Notes under the pieces: model-generated
Databases searched by the model: none
The model's input: only the letters and a program-made list of their open reading frames with translations
Told to the model about the DNA's origin: nothing
NCBI GenBank assembly: GCA_030247855.1
Contig: JAPDRN010000027.1
Location: 248,001 to 312,000 of the forward strand
Direction of reading: 5' to 3'
DNA from: Knufia peltigerae
Taxonomy: Eukaryota; Ascomycota; Eurotiomycetes; Chaetothyriales; Trichomeriaceae
Length of the DNA: 64,000 bases
Position numbers and translations under genes: made by a program
Shown: piece by piece, positions 33,281 through 43,317 of the stretch
Position numbering within the stretch: the stretch's first letter is position 1
Layout of the letters: each line of letters begins with the position of its first letter

Positions 33281-35357
33281 ATGGGTTCAATGGCGAAGAA
33301 ACGCAAGGTGGATTCCGCGCAACAGTAGAGACCAGCACCCCCGGATCACTGTCCACAAGAGTTGACGAGCTGACGAGCTGCAGGGAATATACCACTTCTT
33401 TCGCTTTCTTCGAGGCCGTTTGGGAGGTAGGATTTTCCCATGGTACCGAGCTCCCAAGAATCTGAAAGCTGATATTGTTGCAGGCTGGTATCACACATGT
33501 CTTCGTCAACTTGGGCTCCGACCACCCCTCCATCATGGAAGCCATTGTCAAGGGTCAAAACGAGAAGGAAGGGAACTTTCCCAGGATCATCACATGTCCC
33601 AATGAGGTACAAAAGCACCACCACCACGACCATCCAGGAATGAGTATCACAATGCTGACGAGTTGAAATAGATGGTTGCACTATCCATGGCCGACGGAAT
33701 GGCCCGCTTGACGAACAAACCTCAATGTGTGATTGTCCATGTCGATGTAGGAACACAGGGTCTCGCTGCTGCCGTCCATAATGCCTCCTGCGGTCGTGCA
33801 CCCGTCCTCATCTTTGCCGGCCTATCCCCTTACACGATAGAAGGCGAATATCGAGGGTCAAGAACAGAATACATACATTGGATACAAGATGTGCCGGATC
33901 AGAAACAGATTGTGTCACAATACTGCAGATATACTGGCGAGATCAAAGCTGGACGCAACGTGAAGCAGATCGTCAACCGTGCTTTGCAGTTCGCGACGAG
34001 CGATCCGCAGGGGCCGGTCTATCTTTGCGGTGCTCGTGAGCCAATGGAAGAGGACATTGAGCCTTATCATCTCGACCAAGGTGTCTGGCACGCCGTTGGG
34101 GCTACTGCTCTGCCACAAGATGCCGTCGAGATGATTGCGAAGGAGCTGGTCAAGGCCAAGGAACCCCTCATGATTGTGGGCTTCACCGGTCGAAATCCAG
34201 CATCCGTCGAGGCAAATGTGGCCCTCGCCGATAAGATACCTGGATTGAGGGTGCTCGATACTGGCGGAAGTGACATGTGCTTCCCAACAAACCACCCGGC
34301 AGCTTTGGGCCTGAGATATGGTTCGGAGCCAGCCATCACAACGGCAGACTTCATCCTAGTGGTCGATTGTGATGTGCCCTGGATCCCTACCCAGTGCAAG
34401 CCTCGAGCGGACGCCAGAATTGTCCACGTCGACGTTGATCCCTTGAAGCAGCAAATGCCAGTATTCTACATTCCGGCCATGGCTCGCTTCAAAGCCGATT
34501 CCGCAACGGCGTTCTCCCAGATCAACGACTACCTCTCCTCGAGCTCCGAACTCACCGCCGCGCTCTCCGATAAGTCGCACGTCGCGGCAGCCAAGAAGAG
34601 GCAAGGGGCGTATGATGCGCGATGGGGCCATTTCAAAGAGCTCGCGAAGCTACCCTCAGACCCGGCGAATGCCTCGATCGACCCCCATATTCTCGGTGGA
34701 CAAATTCGCGCCACCGTGCCCGAGGACACGATCTTCGCAGTGGAAGCCGTCACCCTCACGGGCTTCATTGCCGATCAGATTGCCCCCGTGCTACCCAAGT
34801 CGTGGATCAACTGCGGCGGCGGCGGTCTCGGCTGGTCTGGTGGGGGTGCCCTCGGCGTCAAGCTCGCGAGTGACTTCCAGCACCGTGACCTCGCCTCCGG
34901 CGACCGCACCGGTGCCACGAAGGGCAAGTTTGTGTGCCAGATCGTCGGGGACGGCACCTTCATGTTCAGCGTGCCGAGCTCGGTTTATTGGATCTCACAG
35001 CGGTACGACATCCCGATCCTGACGGTCGTGCTCAACAACAAGGGGTGGAACGCCCCGCGACGTTCCATGTTGCTCGTCCACCCGGACGGCGAAGGAAGCA
35101 AGGTCGACAACAAGGCGTTGAACATCAGCTTCGAACCGACACCAGACTACGCCGGGATCGCCAAGGCTGCGAGCGGCGGAAAGGCCTGGGCCGGCACGGT
35201 GGAGACCGTGCAGGAGCTGCTTGACCTGTTGCCTCAGGCTGTAAAGGCCGTGAGAGACGAAGGGAGAGCGGCAATCCTGGAGGTCAAGCTGGGTTCCGAC
35301 CTCGGCACGAAGAGAGGCGTGGTGAATGGTTCCCAAGTCGGGGCGACCAGTGGATGA
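33281..35357 (+). CDS. Thiamine-diphosphate-dependent enzyme (IlvB/acetolactate synthase-like), four exons
   Basis: Uses thiamine diphosphate to cleave or join 2-oxo or 2-hydroxy acids; relatives include acetolactate synthases, benzoylformate decarboxylases and 2-hydroxyacyl-CoA lyases. Exons are 33281-33324, 33384-33426, 33484-33606 and 33672-35357, giving about 631 residues. The three small 5' exons are placed by frame and by the family-like sequence EAGITHVFVNLGSDHPS across the joins. The N-terminal PYR domain has the catalytic Glu in CPNE (about 70). The central domain is present, and the C-terminal PP domain carries the Mg/diphosphate motif starting VGDGTFMF (about 493) and ending LNNKGWNAP. 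FAD use, as in true acetolactate synthase, cannot be told. The N-terminus contains AKKRKVDS, which resembles a nuclear import signal. Confidence 0.88.
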
Positions 35358-36142
35358 TGATCATCCTTCTTGCGGAGAGTGAATCGAAATCGAATCGAGT
35401 TATGTACAGTGCAATTTAGTTCTGTTGTGAAATAAGCAGAAAATGGACGAGAAGGATACAGACAAACGTCCACCGCTGGCAGTTCGTGACAATAGGTTTC
35501 ATCGATGAACAAGAGTAGGCAGGATTGTAGTCAGTTTCATGAGGGCTTGGGTATTGTCCCTTGAGTGAAGGATTGACATGCCCGACGTACACATCAACGG
35601 CCGGAGCCTCCTCTACATTAGGATCTCAATACTTCACTTCTCGCCGTTACAAACTCCGAAGTGATGCCTAAAGCATGCCTAGTATTATGCCAGACTGCAG
35701 CACCTTTAAACTCCCCCTTAGAGCTCCCCTCATTGTACCTACTCCTAGGCACCCAAGTATGTATACGTCGCTCTCGCGTCATTAGGCTTTTCATCAATGT
35801 GACCTCATGGCTCGAGATGCTGGTGGTTTGGACGACAAAGGGGAATGACGGAAGGATTGGATCAATATTAGGCTGTCTGTACAATAATTTTATCTGCATC
35901 AGCTGGTTTCGATGTCGCTGATGTGCATGGCACGCTGGTACCACCATTTTCCGTCGCCAAAGTCTACGCCCCGTATTCTGTTTGTAACACAAACGTCGCC
36001 CCCCCAAAACAAAAACCGTATACGCAATCGGGTATCTGGTTTCTGCCAGTTTTCAAAGGGTCTGGCGCCCGAGGCGAAAGAGGAAATCAAAAGAGTGTCC
36101 TCCTCCTGATGAAAGGCGTCCAAAATGGAATCCATGCAATAC
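35358..36142. other. Intergenic stretch between converging genes
   Basis: It lies between the 3' ends of the TPP enzyme and of the minus-strand gene ending at 36143. No gene or RNA is seen. A TACCTACTCCTAGG-type word is near 35738. Confidence 0.45.
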
Positions 36143-37436
36143 TTAAAAAGCCACTCCGACATCCGAACCCCTCGCGGCCTCTCCATGCTCATCCACCGTG
36201 ACGGCGTCGACGACTCCGTCCACAGCCTCTGCGGATGAGGGTGAATTTCCCAGAGGGTCTTTGTCCGTGGGTCTGATGGCCTGATTGGCACCATCGGCAA
36301 AACCGCTTTCAAGTGGAGAGCCCATGGTTGTCACGGTCGTCGTGCTGGTGGTGTTTTGGAACGCGACCGACGAGTCAGTCCCGGCGGTACTGACTACCAT
36401 CGACTCTGTGGAGGTTCGCTGGCGACATCTCATCCCTCGTTGCGCGTCAGTCCGTGGTGTCGCCGAGGGCTGGTAGAAGGTAGCCCTTCGCCGTCGCCGT
36501 TCGGGGGACTTTGCAGTGTCCCACGACGACGAGTGATTGGTGGCCAACCACCGAGAGACCCTCCTCTGAACGCGGCAGTCTGGATGACGGTGGTACTTGC
36601 CGCATGCTTCCGCCTCCACGGGCCCAGGCCTCGTCGGCTCGACCGGGACCTGGACACTCCAAGGAGGTGGGAGGATCGGCAGGGACGCCGTCGACACGGG
36701 GTGCGAGTGCAAGGCATCGTGTTCGGAAGCGGGACGAGAGGTCGGTACGACCGTCGACGAAACTTCATCCAGGCGCATGTCCCCCAGTCTGGGCCGGTCG
36801 ATCATCGACACCGCCTTGGCCAAGGCAGGGGCCGAGGCCTCGAGACGGACGAAACATTCCGACCGGGTGCGTGTCATGGTCCGAGCCGGGGCTTTGATCG
36901 CTCCGTCCTCGGTGAAGCTCAGGCGATCGAATCTCGGTAGGTCGGAGAGGCGGTTGCCACCCTTGTGGATGGCGAGTTCGAGGGGCTCCGGCGTTGGACC
37001 TGGACATTGGACCCGAGTCGCGGGCATGGCCGTCGACTGGAGCGGTCTCGAGATTTGCGTCGAAACGCCACGTCTTTGGGATGACAGGCTCCCTCTCAGA
37101 CTCGTCATACCGTTCGAGACCCATTTGGACAGTTGTGACGGTTGGGGGCCGGTCGTTATGGACGGGAGTTCGTCGAGCTCGTCAAACACGGTGAGGGTCA
37201 TGGGCGAAACCAGATGAGGCCGCCGGGTGTGGACATGTAGTTCACGCTCGATGCCTGGGGGGGGATGTCAATGTCGGGGCCATAAACAGTAGGGATTGCC
37301 CGCGAGGAAACTCACCGTGAGACCTTTCTCCATTCTTGCGTCCATCGTCCTTCGTCCTTGACGAGAAACACCCGAGAATCGAAGCAAAGATACCAGACGA
37401 CCCAGGCAGGTCTTCTGAGGAATTTCTCGATAGCAT
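36143..37436 (-). CDS. Fungal protein of unknown function, two exons
   Basis: Inferred exons are 37316-37436 and 36143-37254, joined by a 61-base intron with GTGAG and a C-run followed by CAG; the product is about 410 residues. The join is supported because the second exon is open well upstream of its first Met and continues in frame from the first. Segments near the join (RRPHLVSPMTL, FDELDELPS) look ordered, while the rest is Ser/Thr/Arg/Pro-rich and probably disordered. A helix-like KWVSNGMTSLRGSLSSQRRG lies near residue 88. No known domain is recognised. It is transcribed away from the next unknown gene. If the intron is not used, the protein would start at 37201 with 352 residues. Confidence 0.6.
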
Positions 37437-38359
37437 TTCGCACGAGGCTGAGTGGCTCTACAACACGAAGGTGTTGTGCTTGTTGCATCGGATTGAACTT
37501 CTCTCTCGTGTAACAGAGGTCGTCAGCAAAGAAGGACGGCTAGAGTCACAAGAAGAGGAACAGCTCAACAGCAGCAAGCATAGCCCACTTTTCCTACAAT
37601 GAGAGGTCAACTAAGCCCGGCCAAAGACGAGAGAAGGACATGAAACGCAGCTTCCAAAAGCTCTCAAGCTGCCCGTCAACCATGGGTTCTCGAGGATTTC
37701 ATCACGATCCGCCGAGTGGATGTTACAGCGGATCTGTAATTCCCCTTCCCTTCAATCGCATGGAACTCGGGCGCTTCTGGTGCGAGGTCTTCTTCGATGC
37801 ACGGTGAGCTGCCTGAGGAAGCGACATGGCGTTCCAGGAGTTTGGATGAGAGGTTGTCAGCAAGTCTTTGCTAGCTAGGCGGACAATCTCCCGAGAGGCC
37901 TAGAGTCAGCAAGCGCCGGAGCCAGCATGCCCGCGAATGACATGTCGATGGCCTTCTTGAGCCATGTTAGTTGCCGTGAGGGATTGGTGAAAGGTCGACG
38001 GCGTGGAACGAGGACTGGGCGCGTAAATGTGCCCACCGGCGAATCACGGACGGTATACGGTGTTTACCAACGAAACCCTGTGTAGACTCATTTCCACAAA
38101 ATCCTGAAACAATCGCTATGCATTCTGAAGCAAAGCCGGGATCGGATGAGTGCGTGTTTCATGAATGATTAAGATGGCTACTCATCGATGACGTTTAATT
38201 CTATGAAATATCAGACACGGCAACGCAGTATTCGCTTCTGTACACTCACATCACGCCCCATGTTATGTAATACAAGACCGCACCTGATCTGTTGGCGATC
38301 AACCAACCCATAGTGGAATATTCTGCATCTGAAGCCCAGGAGGGCAGTTCTCTTCAATC
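37437..38359. other. Intergenic stretch
   Basis: It contains the promoter of the minus-strand gene starting at 37436 and the 3' flank of the gene ending at 38360. Nothing else is recognised. Confidence 0.45.
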
Positions 38360-40741
38360 TCAATACCTATCCATACCTCTAGGTCTCACATCCATCGGCC
38401 CGTCCATGGGCATCAAGTCCCTGGCTTGTGCGTCATAGTATCTTGGCTCTGGCTCGGGTGCATGATATCTCGATAGTTCCGGAGGGCCATATTCGTGGCT
38501 GACTGGAGGCCTGTCATGCGGAAAGTAGCTGCCTTCACGGGCGCCTGGGCGAACACTTTGTGATCTTGTCATCATCTGCGCCGTAGGGGCTTCTTCATAT
38601 CGCATCGAGGGTGGGCGCACGCTACCCATCCGCACGGGCTCACGAAAGTCGGGTCTCTCGTCAGGATACATGGTACGCCGCGGTGAGTGGTTCATCATGA
38701 CACTTGAGCTTCTTGCCAATGATCCAGGCTCCGCAAACTCTCGTGAAGATGAGGCAGGCGCAACAGAGCTACGCATTGTATCACCGCCGCGTCGATAAGA
38801 GGTCGGTGGCGGAGGCATATCCGCTGCCGAGAAGTTTCTCTCTGGTGGAGGTTCAACGAAGACTGAAGCTGCCCTGGTGTTCCGATAATTCTCGTAAATC
38901 GGCTCGGCATCGCCCCTCCGGACCGACATTGCTCTCGAGAAAGGAGGCGGGTGATCTTCGATAATTTCGCGGAATCGTCTCCCATAGCCATCGACCACAA
39001 TTCTCTCGACCATGCGGGGTGGTGGCATTGGCTCTGCCGCGTACCGATAAGGCTCACCATCATCGTACATTTCGCGATAGACCGGTGCAGGAGAGCGAAC
39101 CACTCTGACCTCGTGTGGGGGTCGGTCGTATTCGGTAAGAGGTTCGCGTTGGTAGCGAGGTGATTCGAAAGGAGCAGGGCTTCCAGCTCTGGCATAAGAT
39201 ACCGCTCTTGTTCGGCTTGGAGATTCGTAGTACGGATCATTGTATTCGCGTGGGGCCTCTGCTCGCATATTGTGCATGCTAGCAACTCGTCGGAGGTCTT
39301 GATCGTCTCGCATAGGCCTGATACTAGCCCTTGACATGACACGTGGCTCGCTCAGAGGCATCAATTGTTCGACCTGACGATGAATTGGCCGCGAGGGAGA
39401 GTCCACGTACCGTTCTGTAGATGACATGTAACGGGTATCTTGTACGGGGTCGTCCTCGATAACAATAGGTCGATCTGCATCCATTGGACGGAGCCTGCCG
39501 GATCCAAGCGGCTGAACATCATGAAATGGCGGGGGCGAGATGTTTTCTTCCTTAATGAACGGGTTCTGTCTGGCTTTCTTCTCTGCCCGTCGCTCAAGTT
39601 TCCTTCTCTTCCTAGGGGGGATATTTCCTTGAGACTCATCGGGACTTGGGGGAGATCCCGGTCCACCAATCCGTTGTGATCGTCTTTGACGTTCGTCCTG
39701 CGAGAAGGGCGGATCCTTAGCTACAGCAAGAGGAGAGACACGCGAAGGGACTGGGGCAAGTGGGGAGGTGATTTGGTTCCTTACAATCCGCATGTTGGCT
39801 TCTGATGGGGATAGTGGTCGCCTCCCGTTGTCCTCAGTCTCCGAGTATCTGCGCAAGGGACGACCTCTTGGATCTCTTTCGTCTGGCATAGCCTGTGATG
39901 ATGCAGTCTTGGGGACAGGGAAAGCCGTTGCCTCTGGAGGTGAGTATTCACCTTCCTCCTCTTCATCATCCAAGTCCATTTTGGAGGCCGTGGCAACAGG
40001 TGGTGGCATGGGCTGATTATTAGTAGAGGTATGACCCTCGTCATCTTGAGCGAGACGTTCACCCATGACAGCACTCACAGCGGGTGGCCTGGAAGGCTCG
40101 TCAACTTGCCCCTCCTCACTCTCGTCTCCAGAAACTGGACCGCCTGGTGTGGAATCAGGAGCTCTGCTAGAGTACAGAGAGTTTGCTTCAAAGGAGTCGC
40201 TGGCCTCGCCCTCATCTTTAGAAGCAGGCGATTTGGGCCTGTTCAGTACCTTGGCAAGGACGGCCGGAAGGTCAAAGTCTGGCTTAGCCTCCGACGGGGC
40301 AGGCTTCCTTCGTGTATCTTGTCTCTTCTGTTCAAACTGCTCCTTCAGAGCCCTCTCCAGCCGCTGCCGCTTGAGCTGTATTTCAGCTCGAACTAGATCA
40401 TCCGACTTGGTCAGGAGGATGGGGTCAAATTCAGAAACATTACTGGCAAGGCCATTGGCCTTGGTGTGTTCTCCCTGTCTGGATGAGCTGCCGGCCAGGC
40501 GACTTGGCGATACACTGCTGGGGAATGGAGGAGGGACATTCAAGAGAGACTGGGACACGGCCGAAGGAGTCTGAGAAGATGACAGTCTGATGGAATGGGC
40601 AGGCACAGTCAGTCGAGGATGATCTCCGGAGAAAACCTGATCGCGTATTCTAAGAATCTTCCCAAACTCTGACGCCTCGTTGAAAGACGCCGTAGGCACC
40701 GGCACGGCACCGTTCAGCAAAGGAGCAGTCGAAGTTGACAT
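38360..40741 (-). CDS. Large low-complexity fungal protein, probably nuclear, unknown function
   Basis: A single-exon frame of about 793 residues; ATG 40741 is the first in-frame ATG. No catalytic domain is seen. An N-terminal short ordered block (FGKILRIRDQVFSGDHPRL, about 28-46) is followed by a Ser-rich linker and a strongly helical, charged segment (about 115-150; DDLVRAEIQLKRQRLERALK) likely to form a coiled coil. A cluster of basic residues RKRRKLERRAEKKARQ (about 385-400) could import it to the nucleus. PIVIEDDPVQ near 423 fits a SUMO-interacting motif (hydrophobic core then acids). The C-terminal third is Arg/Pro/Tyr/Met-rich with many RxY and PPP patches. This suggests a chromatin- or RNA-linked protein, but only by composition. 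It shares a divergent promoter with the HAD phosphatase. Confidence 0.75.
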   Translation of the reverse strand: MSTSTAPLLNGAVPVPTASFNEASEFGKILRIRDQVFSGDHPRLTVPAHSIRLSSSQTPSAVSQSLLNVPPPFPSSVSPSRLAGSSSRQGEHTKANGLASNVSEFDPILLTKSDDLVRAEIQLKRQRLERALKEQFEQKRQDTRRKPAPSEAKPDFDLPAVLAKVLNRPKSPASKDEGEASDSFEANSLYSSRAPDSTPGGPVSGDESEEGQVDEPSRPPAVSAVMGERLAQDDEGHTSTNNQPMPPPVATASKMDLDDEEEEGEYSPPEATAFPVPKTASSQAMPDERDPRGRPLRRYSETEDNGRRPLSPSEANMRIVRNQITSPLAPVPSRVSPLAVAKDPPFSQDERQRRSQRIGGPGSPPSPDESQGNIPPRKRRKLERRAEKKARQNPFIKEENISPPPFHDVQPLGSGRLRPMDADRPIVIEDDPVQDTRYMSSTERYVDSPSRPIHRQVEQLMPLSEPRVMSRASIRPMRDDQDLRRVASMHNMRAEAPREYNDPYYESPSRTRAVSYARAGSPAPFESPRYQREPLTEYDRPPHEVRVVRSPAPVYREMYDDGEPYRYAAEPMPPPRMVERIVVDGYGRRFREIIEDHPPPFSRAMSVRRGDAEPIYENYRNTRAASVFVEPPPERNFSAADMPPPPTSYRRGGDTMRSSVAPASSSREFAEPGSLARSSSVMMNHSPRRTMYPDERPDFREPVRMGSVRPPSMRYEEAPTAQMMTRSQSVRPGAREGSYFPHDRPPVSHEYGPPELSRYHAPEPEPRYYDAQARDLMPMDGPMDVRPRGMDRY

Positions 40742-41307
40742 TTTTGCAGGAAGCGCGTCGAAAGAAGCGCGATTTGGTGCCAACAGAGATTACCTGAACA
40801 GTAACATGGTGAGACTGGCGGCGAAAGCAGGAACAAACGAAGTGATGATAGATTACAAGAACAAATGAAAAACAACCTCGCCGTCTATGGTGGCGCCGTA
40901 GCTTGATGGAAAAGAAAGGAGGTGCTTTCTCGAGGATGGGAAGCAACACAGCGCATCTAACTGCGCTCCAATAAATTTCGGCCAACAAAATCGACGTTAC
41001 CTTGTGCCAAGCGGGGCGGTGGAGGTCACGTGGGGTCAGTGACACGTGATGCACTCCCGTGATCCGCCAGAGAGAGATTGTGCCTACATTGTGACTCACT
41101 GCAAAGTCAATGATGCCGACGATGAGCTATAAAGAAAACATCACTGGGCAGTGCATTTTGGTCTTCACGGAGCATGATATCAAAGCAATAGGCTTATTTG
41201 AATCTTTCATTTCCTTGACTTGAAGATAGATCTTTGTTACCTTGGTGTCCCTGATCCTTATTTCACACGTTGTGCACATAGACATAGAAAGGACATCAGG
41301 CACGAAA
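40742..41307. promoter_or_regulatory. Divergent promoter region with two CACGTG boxes
   Basis: The 566-base region between the gene starting leftward at 40741 and the HAD phosphatase starting rightward at 41308. Two perfect CACGTG boxes (41027-41032 and 41043-41048) lie 16 bases apart. The first reads CACGTGGG, the preferred site of the phosphate regulator Pho4 (NUC-1 in Neurospora). No gene lies within the region. Confidence 0.45.
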
Positions 41308-42033
41308 ATGGGCTCGATCAACGGGAACTCCAGCTCAAAAGACGGCCGAGCAATCTTCTTCTTCGACATAGACAACTGTCTCTATCCAAATAGCAAAAAT
41401 GTCCATGATCACATGGCGCTACTGATCGACAAATACTTCATTAAACACCTGGACATGTCGACCGAGGAAGCCTCCCGCCTTCGACGCCTATACTACAAAG
41501 ACTACGGCCTCGCCATCGAAGGACTATCTCGACACCACAAGGTTGATCCGCTCGACTTCAATCGGGAAGTCGACGATGCCCTCCCACTAGACGATCTCCT
41601 GACACCCGACGCCGAGACGCGGGCGATTCTGGAATCCTTCGACAAGACCAAAGTGAAGATGTGGTTGTTCACCAATGCCCACATCACGCATGGCCGGAGA
41701 GTTGTCAAGCTCCTCGGAATCGAAGATCTCTTCGAGGGCATCACATATTGTGACTATTCCCAAACGCCCCTCGTCCCGAAACCGCTCCCGGAAATGTACG
41801 AAAAGGCACTGCGAGAGGCCGGAGCGGCCAGCGATACCGAAATATACTATGTTGATGATTCCTTCCTTAATTGTCAGGCCGCATATGAGAGAGGCTGGCA
41901 CAACACAGTCCATTTCGTTGAACCAAGTGTTCCCGACCCGCCACAGAAAGCCAGTAAAAATCAGATCAGTCATCTTCGAGAGCTCTTGGGACTCTTTCCA
42001 GAAATCCTCAAGGACTCGAAAGCCATAAAATGA
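41308..42033 (+). CDS. HAD-family pyrimidine 5'-nucleotidase (Sdt1/Phm8-like)
   Basis: Removes phosphate from nucleoside monophosphates (Sdt1) or related small phosphates (Phm8) in the cytoplasm. A 241-residue single-exon protein from ATG 41308. The four HAD motifs are all visible: DIDNCLYP with the nucleophile and acid Asp (about 20 and 22), LFTNAH (motif II, about 119), VPKPLPEMYEKAL with the motif III Lys (about 155), and YYVDDS (motif IV, about 180). The cap is the helical insert between motifs I and II, as in yeast Sdt1. The length fits the family. Yeast Phm8 is induced by phosphate starvation through Pho4, which gives meaning to the CACGTGGG site 276 bases upstream. The gene converges with the hemerythrin-like gene. 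Confidence 0.9.
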   Translation: MGSINGNSSSKDGRAIFFFDIDNCLYPNSKNVHDHMALLIDKYFIKHLDMSTEEASRLRRLYYKDYGLAIEGLSRHHKVDPLDFNREVDDALPLDDLLTPDAETRAILESFDKTKVKMWLFTNAHITHGRRVVKLLGIEDLFEGITYCDYSQTPLVPKPLPEMYEKALREAGAASDTEIYYVDDSFLNCQAAYERGWHNTVHFVEPSVPDPPQKASKNQISHLRELLGLFPEILKDSKAIK

Positions 42034-42342
42034 TAACAATATAGATCAACTGCTCATTATTATGGGGAAAACTATTCACAAAGTGATAACGCTAAAGGCG
42101 ATGCCTGGTGGCAGAAGATCATATCGTACAATCCCAAATCCCATCCTGCTCCTCTCCTCAATCAATGCTCCCTTTTGCACGTTGAACAATACACGAGATA
42201 GCCATTGGCCGGCCGACTGACTGAACAATACCTGCTTGAACGCTTCAATCAAAGAGACAATGAAACAAGAAATCAATAACGCGATTGATCATAAATCATG
42301 AGTTGCAATCCTTGATTGCCGATGGTTGATCCCGGCAGCAAA
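42034..42342. other. Short spacer between converging genes
   Basis: A 309-base spacer between the 3' ends of the HAD phosphatase and the hemerythrin-like gene. No feature is seen. Confidence 0.5.
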
Positions 42343-43317
42343 TCAGACATAGATTTGTCTCCTTCGACCGTTCAAATCACTCGGGCAAAACCTCCACGCA
42401 CCCGCATGCCGCCTAGCAAACCAACCCTTTGCCACGAACTCAACAACCCAAGGCATCTCAGGGAAATCGGCTTTGTGCCCGTCGATGGTGAACGATTTGT
42501 CCTGGCAGCCCAGCATCCACGGGGCAAGAACATACACGTCCGAGTATCTTGCAGGGAGTTGTTCGGAACTCTTCCACACCTTCATGACAGTCTTGGAGTC
42601 CAGTACATGCAAGGCCACGAGGGCCGGGATCTGGTCATGGAGATGCTGGATCAAGTCTGGAGCGAAGGCTTCGATGATGTGCTTCAGGGTTACGCCGTTG
42701 TACTCTGATGCCTTTGTAAGGAAGACATATTTCTGATAGATGGCGAGTCCCTCGGCGAAGGATTCATGGGCCTTTGCGATTTTCTCGATGGCACTAGGCC
42801 TTCCGAGGATTGCTTCGAGCGTGGGGAAGAAATACTCATCCTCGGTTCTGTGATGGTGCTCCAACGTGGAACAGATCTGTTGGTTGAAGAAAAGAAAGTC
42901 CTCAGCCTCTCGGGTGGAAGGTTGGATACCAACGGCATGGTTCCAGGCAGAGTTCAGAGCACGGATCATTATGTTGTGGATCTGGGCCATCTGTCGCGCA
43001 CACCACAGTGCGGCATGGTTTATCGGCACATAGTCTGGCACGGTTTCGGGATGAATGGTGGTAATGAGGGGGTAATGGTCGTCGGCAAAGCGGGGTCTCT
43101 GTATACTCATTCTCGACGTGCCTGGAGTGGAGGCCGAGACTGCTGTTGTATCGGTTTGATATGAGTGCACTGAACGCGATGATCTGAAGGAGGATGAGGA
43201 AGTGACGGTTGTAAAGATTTGTCGGTCGGTCTCGGAGAGATAGAGCAAATGCGAATAGGTGGGTGACTTCGTCCTTTGATCCTTGGGTGAGGGCATGTTG
43301 GTCGGGAGGGGAAGCAT
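42343..43317 (-). CDS. Hemerythrin-like (HHE) domain protein
   Basis: Binds a di-iron (or other metal) centre in a four-helix bundle; fungal members are linked to oxygen or iron sensing but are poorly studied. The frame gives 324 residues from ATG 43317. The start is uncertain: ATGs at 43296 and 43110 are also possible, and the segment before MSIQRPRF is Ser/Thr-rich and may be spurious. The domain begins after HAALWCARQ. Candidate ligands are His in QIHNIMIRAL, the cluster LEHHHRTEDEYFFP with HxxxE geometry, KAHESFAEGL, and LIQHLHDQIPAL. This order (H, HxxxE, H, HxxxD) matches the HHE pattern. A C-terminal extension of about 80 residues ending in a Trp- and Arg-rich stretch is seen in fungal relatives. 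Confidence 0.85.
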   Translation of the reverse strand: MLPLPTNMPSPKDQRTKSPTYSHLLYLSETDRQIFTTVTSSSSFRSSRSVHSYQTDTTAVSASTPGTSRMSIQRPRFADDHYPLITTIHPETVPDYVPINHAALWCARQMAQIHNIMIRALNSAWNHAVGIQPSTREAEDFLFFNQQICSTLEHHHRTEDEYFFPTLEAILGRPSAIEKIAKAHESFAEGLAIYQKYVFLTKASEYNGVTLKHIIEAFAPDLIQHLHDQIPALVALHVLDSKTVMKVWKSSEQLPARYSDVYVLAPWMLGCQDKSFTIDGHKADFPEMPWVVEFVAKGWFARRHAGAWRFCPSDLNGRRRQIYV

